This document shows, piece after piece, positions 1 through 6,108 of a stretch of DNA of 15,333 bases. The stretch's first letter is position 1, and every line of letters starts with the position of its first letter. The translations under genes were made by a program, and so were the position numbers. Origin of the DNA: Methanobrevibacter sp. (GTDB lineage: Archaea; Methanobacteriota; Methanobacteria; Methanobacteriales; Methanobacteriaceae); the NCBI RefSeq assembly GCF_015062985.1, contig NZ_SUTI01000026.1, positions 1 to 15,333 of the forward strand. The letters run 5' to 3'. The notes under the pieces are model-generated. The model did no database searches. It was not told the DNA's origin and worked only from the letters and a program-made list of their open reading frames with translations.

Positions 1-62
1 ACTTCAAAACCGAGCAAATTATGGCACAAATCAGTGCTGCTCTTGAAGACTTAGGTAAATAG
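1..62 (+). CDS. C-terminal end of an unidentified protein (truncated by window edge)
   Basis: An open frame enters from the left edge and stops at TAG 60-62. The last 19 complete codons, from position 3, read FKTEQIMAQISAALEDLGK, an amphipathic helix-like tail. A poly-T terminator follows immediately, which supports a real gene end. The fragment is too short to assign to a family, and I do not recognise it. Confidence 0.6.
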   Translation, partial: FKTEQIMAQISAALEDLGK

Positions 63-65
63 ATT

Positions 66-105
66 TAGAGATTAATTCTCTATTTCTCTTTTTTCTTTTT
101 TTTTT
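66..105 (+). terminator. Hairpin plus poly-T terminator of the upstream gene
   Basis: A 6-bp perfect stem, TAGAGA (66-71) and TCTCTA (77-82), encloses a 5-nt loop. A T-rich run to about 105 follows, including an uninterrupted T tract. Archaeal RNA polymerase terminates on T-tracts, so the tract is probably the active element and the weak AT-rich hairpin secondary. It separates the partial gene at the left edge from the MFS gene. Confidence 0.6.
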
Positions 106-127
106 AACGACTTTTTTCAACCCTAAT

Positions 128-149
128 TTTAAATAATATTTTTTATATA
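128..149 (+). promoter_or_regulatory. Probable TATA region of the MFS transporter gene
   Basis: Two AT-rich TATA-like elements lie just upstream of the ATG at 159: TTTTAAATAATA around 128-139 and TTTATATA around 142-149. With the usual 25-27 bp spacing the first would start transcription at or next to the ATG, giving a leaderless mRNA. That agrees with the lack of any Shine-Dalgarno sequence here. This is inference from spacing only. Confidence 0.4.
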
Positions 150-158
150 ACTATTGTT

Positions 159-1328
159 ATGAAAAATAATCCTAAATTGCTCCTTTATATTTTAATGCTT
201 TCAACATTAGGAATCAATACACCTTTAAGCATTATTGGGATTATTTCACAGATTTCTGAATATTTTCACACTACCATTGCAATTTCAGGACTGTATGTCA
301 GTTCATTTACATTTACAATAGCGCTGACAGGTCTGTTTGTCCCATTGCTCTTTTCAAAATTTGAGCGAAAGCTAACATTCGTTTCAATCCTGTCCGTGTT
401 TGCAGTTTCAAACATAATAATAGTTTTTACTAAAAGCATCTATGTTGCTTCGTTATTCAGAATTCTCTCCGCTGTAGTTTATCCGGCTTTTATTTCAATT
501 TCGCTAACCTTCTGTGAAGAAATTGCACCCGCTAATCAAAGGCAGGATTACATAACAAAAATATTGCTTGGAATTTCAGTAGGAAGCATCATTGGCCTGC
601 CGATTACCACAGGCCTTGGAACAATCTTCGGCTATCAAATTGCGATGACTTGGATCTTCCTGATTAATTTCCTGACATTGATATTGATTTTAATATTCTT
701 TCCAAAGGTTCCGGGTAAATCAAAAAGCTATGAAATGCCATTATCAACTATCAAATCAAAAGAGTTTATACTGGCCACTCTTGGAATTATAATGATGCCG
801 ATCGGCGCCAGCATAGTTTACAATTACGTTCCCTACTTTCTGCAGACTGTCAGCCATATTTATACCTATAAATTAAGCATATTCCTATTTACATATGGCA
901 TATTTTCAATATTCGGCACCTGGCTTGGCGGGAAATTGATATTTAAAAAGGACAGGGAGACATTGATTATATTCCAGTTGGTATGCGCTTCGGTATTTTT
1001 GGCACTATACCTTTTTGCCGATTATCTAATTGCAGTTTTAATCCTGATTTTAATATTTGGAGTATTGGACGGAATGGGCTACAACCTTATCCAGTACATG
1101 GAGTCATCAGTTTTGCCCGATAGTCCGGAACTTGCAAACGGCATTTTTTTAAGTGTTTTGAATGGTGGAATAGCAATAGGCATTGCAATTGGAGGATTTT
1201 TGGTCGATGGATTTGGAGTGATGTCAATATTCATTTCCGGAGCCATATTTTTAATCCTTGCTTTTGTATTAGTGGTTTACGTGATTTTTGTTTTAAAAAT
1301 CAATTTGAAATATCAAAGCATTAATTAA
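159..1328 (+). CDS. MFS transporter, probable drug/sugar efflux type (DHA1/AraJ-like)
   Basis: This is a 389-residue, very hydrophobic protein with about twelve predicted membrane helices. They form two groups of six around a short polar stretch near residues 185-203 (VPGKSKSYEMPLSTIKSKEF), the usual MFS layout and length. The short N-terminus runs straight into helix 1 (about 8-28). The loop between helices 2 and 3 (LFSKFERKLT, about 64-73) sits where MFS motif A (GxxxDRxGRR) belongs but is degenerate. Helix 5 carries a glycine/proline-rich run (GISVGSIIGLPITTGLG, about 138-154) like the antiporter motif C region. Substrate cannot be read from sequence; an efflux role is inferred from overall likeness to AraJ-type transporters. 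There is no clear Shine-Dalgarno, so the start at 159 rests on the TM1 boundary. A Met at residue 13 is a possible alternative but would cut into TM1. The gene looks monocistronic, with metK following from its own promoter. Confidence 0.8.
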   Translation: MKNNPKLLLYILMLSTLGINTPLSIIGIISQISEYFHTTIAISGLYVSSFTFTIALTGLFVPLLFSKFERKLTFVSILSVFAVSNIIIVFTKSIYVASLFRILSAVVYPAFISISLTFCEEIAPANQRQDYITKILLGISVGSIIGLPITTGLGTIFGYQIAMTWIFLINFLTLILILIFFPKVPGKSKSYEMPLSTIKSKEFILATLGIIMMPIGASIVYNYVPYFLQTVSHIYTYKLSIFLFTYGIFSIFGTWLGGKLIFKKDRETLIIFQLVCASVFLALYLFADYLIAVLILILIFGVLDGMGYNLIQYMESSVLPDSPELANGIFLSVLNGGIAIGIAIGGFLVDGFGVMSIFISGAIFLILAFVLVVYVIFVLKINLKYQSIN

Positions 1329-1471
1329 TAGGATATATCCTTATGGTATGACAAATTTTTAATAATTTATATATAATATTTAAGATAAACATAGTATAGA
1401 ATAGTATAATAATTGATTCATTTCTCAATCTAAATATTATAACGAGAATCTAACAGATTATTGGTGATAAA
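1329..1471 (+). promoter_or_regulatory. metK promoter and leader region
   Basis: This AT-rich spacer holds a strong TATA box, TTTATATATAA (1366-1376), predicting transcription start near 1397 and a leader of about 75 nt. A second TATA-like element (AGTATAATAAT, about 1402-1412) would give a shorter leader. Other elements are a perfect 12-bp palindrome AGGATATATCCT (1330-1341) directly after the MFS stop codon, a tandem pair ATAGTATAGA/ATAGTATAAT (1391-1410), and a small AATCT-AAC-AGATT inverted repeat (1447-1459) next to the ribosome binding site. GGTGAT (1463-1468) matches the archaeal 16S tail and fixes the ATG at 1472. No known riboswitch fold is evident. Confidence 0.5.
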
Positions 1472-2647
1472 ATGAGTGAAGTATATAGGACATTTACATC
1501 AGAATCAGTAACTCAGGGACACCCTGATAAGGTTGCAGACATTATTTCTGATGCTATATTAGATGCATACATGGCACAGGATAAATTTTCACATGTGGCA
1601 TGTGAAACCTGCGTAACTACTGATTTTGCTATGGTATTTGGTGAAATTACATCTGCTGCCCATATATCAGAAGAGGAAATTGAAAAAATAGTAAGGGACA
1701 CAATTATTGAAATCGGTTACGATAATTCTGATTTAAAATTTGACGGTCATAGCTGTAAAGTTGCAAACAGGCTCCATGAACAATCACAGGATATCAATCA
1801 AGGTGTAGACCGTGGAGATGAAGAGACCGGAGCTGGAGATCAAGGAATGATGTTTGGTTTTGCTACCAATGAAACCGAATCATTAATGCCTTATCCAATT
1901 GATCTTGCTCGCAAATTGACCAATAAATTAACTGAACTCAGAGAAAGCGGCGAAATTCCATATTTAAGACCTGACGGTAAAGCTCAAGTATCCGTAAATT
2001 ATGATAAGGACGGTAATGTCATTTCACTTGATGCGGTAGTATTGTCAACCCAGCATGATGAGACAATGTCCGATAATCAGGAACAATTGAAAGAAGACAT
2101 TCGCGAAAAGCTCTTCAAGGCTGTTATTCCTCAGGAATTGATGACAGAAGACACTAAAGAACACATCAATCCGACAGGCAAATTTGAAATAGGCGGTCCT
2201 CATGGGGATGCAGGTCTAACCGGCCGTAAAATCATTGTTGATACTTATGGAGGATATGCTCGCCACGGTGGAGGAGCATTTTCTGGTAAAGACTGCACTA
2301 AAGTGGACAGAAGTGCATGTTACATGGCAAGATACATTGCAAAGAATATTGTAGCAAGCGGTCTTGCTTCCAAATGTGAAATTCAATTGTCTTATGCAAT
2401 CGGAGTTGCAGAGCCTACTTCAGTAATGGTAGATACTTTCGGAACTGGAGCAGACATTGGAGATGCAACATTCGAGCAAATTGTACGTGAAAACTTTAGG
2501 TTAACTCCTGATGGAATCATTGAAACATTAGGTTTAAGGGATACTGCCTATAAGCAAACCGCTAAATACGGCCACTTCGGTATAGAAGGCCTTCCTTGGG
2601 AAGAAACCGACAAAGTTGAAGACTTGAAAAAGTACATTAAAGGTTAA
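1472..2647 (+). CDS. metK: S-adenosylmethionine synthetase, bacterial type (methionine adenosyltransferase)
   Basis: MetK makes S-adenosylmethionine from methionine and ATP, releasing phosphate and pyrophosphate, in the cytoplasm. The 391 residues match the bacterial/eukaryotic MetK family in length and in all signature motifs: GHPDK (16-20, ATP/methionine site), GAGDQGMMFGFA (120-131), GGPHGDAGLTGRKIIVDTYGG (from 241, includes R252-K253), and the P-loop-like GGGAFSGKD (266-274) followed by TKVDRSA. The order is the usual three-domain N-terminal/central/C-terminal arrangement. Most archaea instead carry the distant archaeal AdoMet synthetase family, which lacks these motifs, so the gene suggests transfer from bacteria into this lineage. 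GGTGAT at 1463-1468 supports the start. It is flanked by its own promoter and a strong terminator, so it is probably monocistronic, although it neighbours one-carbon genes (glyA, dmrX-like). Confidence 0.96.
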   Translation: MSEVYRTFTSESVTQGHPDKVADIISDAILDAYMAQDKFSHVACETCVTTDFAMVFGEITSAAHISEEEIEKIVRDTIIEIGYDNSDLKFDGHSCKVANRLHEQSQDINQGVDRGDEETGAGDQGMMFGFATNETESLMPYPIDLARKLTNKLTELRESGEIPYLRPDGKAQVSVNYDKDGNVISLDAVVLSTQHDETMSDNQEQLKEDIREKLFKAVIPQELMTEDTKEHINPTGKFEIGGPHGDAGLTGRKIIVDTYGGYARHGGGAFSGKDCTKVDRSACYMARYIAKNIVASGLASKCEIQLSYAIGVAEPTSVMVDTFGTGADIGDATFEQIVRENFRLTPDGIIETLGLRDTAYKQTAKYGHFGIEGLPWEETDKVEDLKKYIKG

Positions 2648-2654
2648 AATTAAC

Positions 2655-2700
2655 TTTCCTCTTTTGAGGAAATCTTTTTCTATTTTTTTATTATTTTTTT
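2655..2700 (+). terminator. metK terminator (stable hairpin followed by T-rich tract)
   Basis: A perfect 7-bp stem, TTTCCTC (2655-2661) and GAGGAAA (2666-2672) with a TTTT loop, begins 7 bp after the metK stop codon. T-runs follow to 2700, ending in seven consecutive T. It is the strongest intrinsic-terminator-like element in the left half of the window. Confidence 0.7.
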
Positions 2701-2714
2701 CTGTAAATCTGTTT

Positions 2715-2738
2715 TTCACTTTTTTGTGAATATTTTTC
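2715..2738 (+). terminator. Second hairpin/T-tract, possible back-up terminator
   Basis: TTCAC (2715-2719) and GTGAA (2726-2730) flank a loop of six T, and TATTTTT follows. It lies 40 bp downstream of the first metK terminator and upstream of the glyA TATA box. It may be a second termination site; the stem is only 5 bp. Confidence 0.35.
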
Positions 2739-2745
2739 ATAACTA

Positions 2746-2801
2746 TTATATTAAATGATTTACAAAAATTAAATCATAACTATATAATTGGATATTAGGT
2801 G
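2746..2801 (+). promoter_or_regulatory. glyA promoter and ribosome binding site
   Basis: TTATATTAAA (2746-2755) is a good TATA candidate, placing transcription start near 2775. A second AT box, CTATATAATT (about 2780-2789), is too close to the gene to serve a leadered transcript. AGGTG (2797-2801) is a Shine-Dalgarno site 6 nt before the ATG at 2808, which favours the upstream TATA box and a leader of about 33 nt. Confidence 0.5.
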
Positions 2802-2807
2802 TAGTAA

Positions 2808-4079
2808 ATGGCTAATTATCATGACGAAATTTTAAACTTTGAAAAAATTGCAAAAGAACATACTGAATATATGAGAAATAGTATTAATCTTATTGCCTCC
2901 GAAAACGTTACAAGCGTAGAAGTGACTGAAGCTGTAGCTACTGATTTCGCTCACAGATACGCAGAAGGACAGGCTTTCCAAAGATTTTATGAAGGCTGCC
3001 AATATGTCGACTTGGTTGAAGATAAAACCAAAAAACTTTCCTGCAAATTATATGATTGTGACTATGCTAACGTCCAACCGGTTTCCGGTGTAACAGCAAA
3101 CCTTGCAGCATTCTTTGGTTTTGCAAAACCTGGTGAAAAGGTAATGGCGCTTGAAGTACCGTCAGGCGGTCACATTTCACATGCTGATGTAAGTGCAGCA
3201 GGTATCCGTGGTCTTAAAACAGTTTTCCACCCATTGGACAAAAATGTAATGAACATAGACATCGATGCGATGAACAAGAAAATCATCGAAGAGAAACCAC
3301 AAATCGTTTTATTCGGTGGAAGCCTATTCCTGTTCCCTCACCCAATCAAAGAAGCTCGTGAAGCTGCTGATGAGGTCGGAGCTACTATAATGTATGACGG
3401 AGCACATGTATTAGGTCTTATCGCAGGAGGCCAATTCCAACAACCTCTTAAAGAAGGAGCAGATTTGATGATGGGAAGTACCCATAAAACATTCCCTGGT
3501 CCTCAAGGAGGAATTATCCTTTCCCACAAGGAAAATGAAGAAATTATTGATGATGCAGTATTCCCTGGTGTCGTAAGTAACCACCACTTACACCACTTGC
3601 TTGGTTTAGGTATTGCAACTGCTGAAATGTTGGAATTTGGTGAAGCTTACGCTAAACAAATCATTAAAAACGCACAGGCATTAGGTCAGGCAATGTATGA
3701 AAGGGGATTCAATGTCTTATGTGAAGACTTAGGATTCACCCAGTCACACCAAATCGCTGTAGATTTAACCAACATCAGATCCGCATCAGATATTGCAAAA
3801 GAATTGGCTGACAATAATGTAATCTTAAATAAAAACCTCTTGCCTGGAGACAATAGGGATAACTCAGACGATCCTTCCGGTATCAGGATAGGTACCCAAG
3901 AAATTACCCGCAGAGGTTTAAAAGAAAAAGAAATGGATGAAGTCGCTGAATTCATCAAACGTGTTGCAGTCGATAAAGAGGACATTGCTGATGAAGTCGC
4001 TGAATTCATGAACCAATACACAAAACTTGATTACGCATTTTCAGATAGAGAAGCTTATCAATATCACACATTAGATTAA
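2808..4079 (+). CDS. glyA: Serine hydroxymethyltransferase, archaeal type
   Basis: This PLP enzyme interconverts serine and glycine while moving a C1 unit to or from a reduced pterin. In methanogens the partner is tetrahydromethanopterin rather than tetrahydrofolate. The 423 residues fit the archaeal SHMT branch. Visible features are the N-terminal INLIASEN motif (26-33), HRYAEGQ (49-55), the PLP-ring region SGGHISHAD (119-127), YDGAHVLGL (196-204, with D197 and H200 contacting the cofactor), and the Schiff-base lysine in GSTHKTFPGPQGG (K227). A short stretch, VAEFIKRVAVDKEDIADEVAEFMNQ (near residues 385-410), repeats the EVAEF phrase and is a helical tail. AGGTG upstream fixes the start. The next gene begins one base after the stop codon, so the two are almost certainly cotranscribed and translationally coupled. 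Confidence 0.96.
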   Translation: MANYHDEILNFEKIAKEHTEYMRNSINLIASENVTSVEVTEAVATDFAHRYAEGQAFQRFYEGCQYVDLVEDKTKKLSCKLYDCDYANVQPVSGVTANLAAFFGFAKPGEKVMALEVPSGGHISHADVSAAGIRGLKTVFHPLDKNVMNIDIDAMNKKIIEEKPQIVLFGGSLFLFPHPIKEAREAADEVGATIMYDGAHVLGLIAGGQFQQPLKEGADLMMGSTHKTFPGPQGGIILSHKENEEIIDDAVFPGVVSNHHLHHLLGLGIATAEMLEFGEAYAKQIIKNAQALGQAMYERGFNVLCEDLGFTQSHQIAVDLTNIRSASDIAKELADNNVILNKNLLPGDNRDNSDDPSGIRIGTQEITRRGLKEKEMDEVAEFIKRVAVDKEDIADEVAEFMNQYTKLDYAFSDREAYQYHTLD

Positions 4080-4080
4080 A

Positions 4081-4773
4081 ATGAGAATAGGATTTGCATT
4101 TACCGGAGCCGGTCATTTGCTGCGCGAATCAGTACATTTGGCCGAAAAATTGGCTGGTGAACATGAAGTTACTGTATTTCTGTCAGGTGCGGCTGAAGAA
4201 GTCCTTAAAATGTATGGGCTTTATGAACGTGTTGAACGCCTGACAGGTGGTAAATACAGGGAATTAGCCACTGATTCCAATCAAAAGTTTTCATATCCAA
4301 TTACTGGTCGTTTATCTTTAGGGAAATACGACTATCTAATCGTCTCACCGGCTACAGCAAATACAGTTTCAAAAATCGTCTATGGGATTGCAGACACATT
4401 GGTTACAAATGCGGTTGCACAGGCGGGAAAAGGTGCCGTTCCGGTATACATGGTGCCTGTCGATATTCATCCGGGTCCAATTGACACAGTCTTGCCGTCC
4501 AAAATGGAGCTATCAAAATGCCAAAGCTGTGATGACTGTCTTGCGGCTCTTGCATGTGAACAGGGAGCAATCATACCTCATGAAGAGATAGACCTGACAA
4601 AATGCATTGGCTGCGGCTTGTGCAGAAATACATGTCCGTATGATGCAATTTCCGAAGGTAAAATCATAACAATCTATATGAGAGACATTGATATTGAAAA
4701 TACCCGCAAATTAGAGGGCATTGATAATATTCAAATATTTGAAAGCCCAGAAGATATTTTAGAGAAATTCTAA
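4081..4773 (+). CDS. dmrX: DmrX-like dihydromethanopterin reductase: flavoprotein with two [4Fe-4S] clusters (MJ0208 family)
   Basis: The 230-residue protein has an N-terminal flavoprotein domain (MRIGFAFTGAGH at 1-12; flavin-site region SPATANTVSKIVYGIADT, 89-106) like phosphopantothenoylcysteine decarboxylase/UbiX folds. A ferredoxin domain follows, with two cysteine sets: C147-C150-C153-C159 and CIGCGLCRNTCP (C175, C178, C181, C185). This combination defines the archaeal flavoprotein family that includes Methanosarcina DmrX, which reduces dihydromethanopterin to tetrahydromethanopterin with FMN and iron-sulfur clusters. The neighbour supports this: glyA ends one base upstream, and its methanogen form needs tetrahydromethanopterin. 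No Shine-Dalgarno precedes the ATG, so translation probably depends on coupling to glyA. The last 15 bp overlap the 3' end of the opposing DUF192 gene. The archaeoflavoprotein AfpA group is a related alternative; the specific substrate is inferred, not shown. Confidence 0.78.
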   Translation: MRIGFAFTGAGHLLRESVHLAEKLAGEHEVTVFLSGAAEEVLKMYGLYERVERLTGGKYRELATDSNQKFSYPITGRLSLGKYDYLIVSPATANTVSKIVYGIADTLVTNAVAQAGKGAVPVYMVPVDIHPGPIDTVLPSKMELSKCQSCDDCLAALACEQGAIIPHEEIDLTKCIGCGLCRNTCPYDAISEGKIITIYMRDIDIENTRKLEGIDNIQIFESPEDILEKF

Positions 4774-5085
4774 TCTATCTCCTATTTTTAATTTTAACTT
4801 ATTTTTTTTAGTTTCTAAAATATATGCCGCTTGTTTTTTAGGCTTATGGAATTTCCATGGTTTCAATGTCGTTTTTTCAAAGACAATCTTGTTTTCATCC
4901 AAAAAATATACATCGATTTCAAATCTCATGAAATGGCTATGGACGGATGAACCCTTTAAGTTGGAGAACAGCATTGCTTCATCAAAGTCATTTTCGCCCA
5001 TAAGCCCCTTAAAGCGTTTAAAAAAAGAGTTCGCATGTATAATTGTCACGTCAATCACTTCATCACTAGTCATGTTTAAAATCAT
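4759..5085 (-). CDS. DUF192 family protein
   Basis: The small protein (108 residues) matches the DUF192 pattern end to end: an early KRFKGLMGE motif (23-31), a hydrophobic AMLFSNL stretch, HSHFMRFEIDVYFLDENKIVF (about 49-69) corresponding to the conserved F-M-x(3)-I-D-V-x-F-L-D core, LKPW (73-77 region), AAYILE, and a closing LKIGDRLEFL. The family is widespread in bacteria and archaea without an agreed biochemical role. Many bacterial members carry an export signal, but this one has none and should be cytoplasmic. Two start codons are possible, at 5085 and at residue 5 (5073); an 11-bp inverted repeat spans this region. Its 3' end overlaps the opposing dmrX-like gene by 15 bp. It sits 66 bp downstream of the DsbA-like gene on the same strand, so read-through cotranscription is possible. 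Confidence 0.8.
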   Translation of the reverse strand: MILNMTSDEVIDVTIIHANSFFKRFKGLMGENDFDEAMLFSNLKGSSVHSHFMRFEIDVYFLDENKIVFEKTTLKPWKFHKPKKQAAYILETKKNKLKLKIGDRLEFL

Positions 5086-5094
5086 GAAGTGATT
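5053..5094. repeat. 11-bp perfect inverted repeat over the DUF192 start codon
   Basis: AATCACTTCAT (5053-5063) and ATGAAGTGATT (5084-5094) are exact reverse complements, separated by 20 bp. In the DUF192 mRNA the upstream arm contains the first two bases of the first AUG, the second arm encodes DEVI, and the second AUG lies in the loop. It could be a translation-controlling hairpin or a protein-binding operator. No experimental link is known to me. Confidence 0.5.
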
Positions 5095-5116
5095 TTTATT
5101 TTAGATTTAGAAATAG

Positions 5117-5135
5117 ATTTTCAGGGTGTGAAAAT
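5117..5135 (-). terminator. Small hairpin between the DsbA-like and DUF192 genes
   Basis: ATTTTCA (5117-5123) and TGAAAAT (5129-5135) form a 7-bp stem with a 5-nt loop, starting about 17 bp after the stop codon of the minus-strand DsbA-like gene. The sequence beyond it is AT-rich but has no long T-run, so it may be only a weak or partial terminator. Confidence 0.3.
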
Positions 5136-5151
5136 GCACAAAATCATCAGT

Positions 5152-5805
5152 TCAGATGAAGGTTTTGTCTTTCATTTCACCGCTGATCAGGTCTTCAAAA
5201 GCTATTTTGAAGCTTTCTTTTTCAAATGCTCCTGGAATGATTAGTCTTTCATCATTGTTTTCTACAAAATAGTATGGAATTGTGGTTATTCCGTTTGAAA
5301 TTGCTTCATCCATGTCAAGCTCCACTTCGATTTTAAGCGAATCGCTTTTAAGCAGTTCAGCTATTTCGTTTTCATCCAATCCACAGGAAGCGGCAATTCC
5401 TATTAGAATTTCATGGTCTGCAATGTTTTCGTTTTTGGCTAAATTGGATTCGAATATTTTAAAAATGAGTTCCTGTGATATCGGATAATTTTTGTTCTGC
5501 ACATATTTGACAAGTCTGTGCGCATCTTTTGAACTTCTAAGGACCATATCATAATTGATGTTTAATCCTTCATTTTCTGCGATTTGCTCTATTCTTTCAA
5601 TTTCCCTTTCAGCGTCTTTGAGTGATAGTCCGTTTTTTATCGCAAACCTGTCCACGGTTGATATGCTGTCTATGTTTGGTTCAAGTTCAAACGATACCAT
5701 TTCCCATTCGACATCAAGGTCAAGTTCAGCGCAGGCATTTGCTATTCGTTTCAATCCGATATAGGAATAGGGACAGTTGAAGTCACTTAGATGAATTATT
5801 TTCAT
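5152..5805 (-). CDS. DsbA/FrnE-like thioredoxin-fold protein with a CPYS motif
   Basis: This 217-residue protein belongs to the DsbA-like thioredoxin superfamily (FrnE / 2-hydroxychromene-2-carboxylate isomerase group). The N-terminal beta strand leads into SDFNCPYSYIG (7-17), equivalent to the FrnE active site CPWCYIG, but the second cysteine is Ser14, leaving a single active-site Cys11. A helical insertion runs from about 45 to 165. It ends with the conserved cis-proline loop GITTIPYYF (P177) and PGAFEKESFK (191-200). There is no signal peptide, so it is cytoplasmic. A single-cysteine site suggests glutathione-transferase-kappa-like, isomerase or monothiol chemistry rather than disulfide formation, but substrate and role are unknown. 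The start at 5805 follows a purine-rich GAACGAGAAA leader and a TATA box. It is divergent from ileS. Confidence 0.75.
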   Translation of the reverse strand: MKIIHLSDFNCPYSYIGLKRIANACAELDLDVEWEMVSFELEPNIDSISTVDRFAIKNGLSLKDAEREIERIEQIAENEGLNINYDMVLRSSKDAHRLVKYVQNKNYPISQELIFKIFESNLAKNENIADHEILIGIAASCGLDENEIAELLKSDSLKIEVELDMDEAISNGITTIPYYFVENNDERLIIPGAFEKESFKIAFEDLISGEMKDKTFI

Positions 5806-5833
5806 TTTTTTTCTCGTTCTCTTCTTCTTTTTT

Positions 5834-5848
5834 CTTTTTATATATCTT
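5834..5848 (-). promoter_or_regulatory. TATA box of the DsbA-like gene
   Basis: On the minus strand the sequence reads AAGATATATAAAAAG, a good archaeal TATA element centred near 5842. Transcription would begin around 5816, giving a very short leader of about 10 nt. Confidence 0.5.
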
Positions 5849-6108
5849 ATAGAGTTTAATCATATTGTCTACAGATTTAAAAAGTGCGTTGTATTTTCTG
5901 TGAAAGCTCATATTATTATGTTGAACCTTATTTTATATCAAACTTTTCAATTAAAAATGTCCTTATGATAAGTTAATATATTATGTAGTAGATAATATAT
6001 AGTATAATGTTATATATGTGAGCAAGCTCATGGAATACATCTTGGATTATTTGTTGAGTTGTTCATTTTTTCATTTAAAGACATAATATTAATTTTAGAG
6101 GAGTTACA
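5849..6108 (+). promoter_or_regulatory. ileS upstream region: promoter, leader and ribosome binding site
   Basis: This is the only spacer of about 300 bp in the window (with the preceding 43 bp). It holds no open frame of note. TATA candidates are TTAATATATTA (about 5973-5983) and TTATATAT (6010-6017), which would give leaders of roughly 100 or 70 nt. Small inverted repeats are CTTAT-g-ATAAG (5962-5972) and TGAGC-AA-GCTCA (6019-6030), the latter just downstream of the second TATA box, where an operator or a 5' leader hairpin could lie. AGAGGAG (6097-6103) is a strong Shine-Dalgarno site 5 nt before the ATG at 6109. No tRNA, T-box or riboswitch fold is recognised. Confidence 0.5.

Noticed and set aside
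1330..1341. AGGATATATCCT palindrome after the MFS gene as an operator
   Set aside because: It is perfect but largely AT, lies 25 bp upstream of the metK TATA box with no partner site, and is not a recognised motif, so it is noted only within the promoter entry.
2534..2740. Leftward 68-codon frame across the metK end and the following spacer
   Set aside because: It is antisense to metK and translates the metK terminator region (Lys/Asn/Phe rich); no homologous pattern and no promoter.
3900..4030. Repeated EVAEF phrase near the GlyA C-terminus, as a possible duplication or tag
   Set aside because: Only a few residues repeat within a charged helix. The length matches the archaeal family, so it is probably a local helical similarity.
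5849..6108. Possible small RNA gene in the 303-bp divergent spacer
   Set aside because: No stable fold, GC-rich island or paired promoter/terminator is visible. The region is explained by two divergent promoters and the ileS leader.
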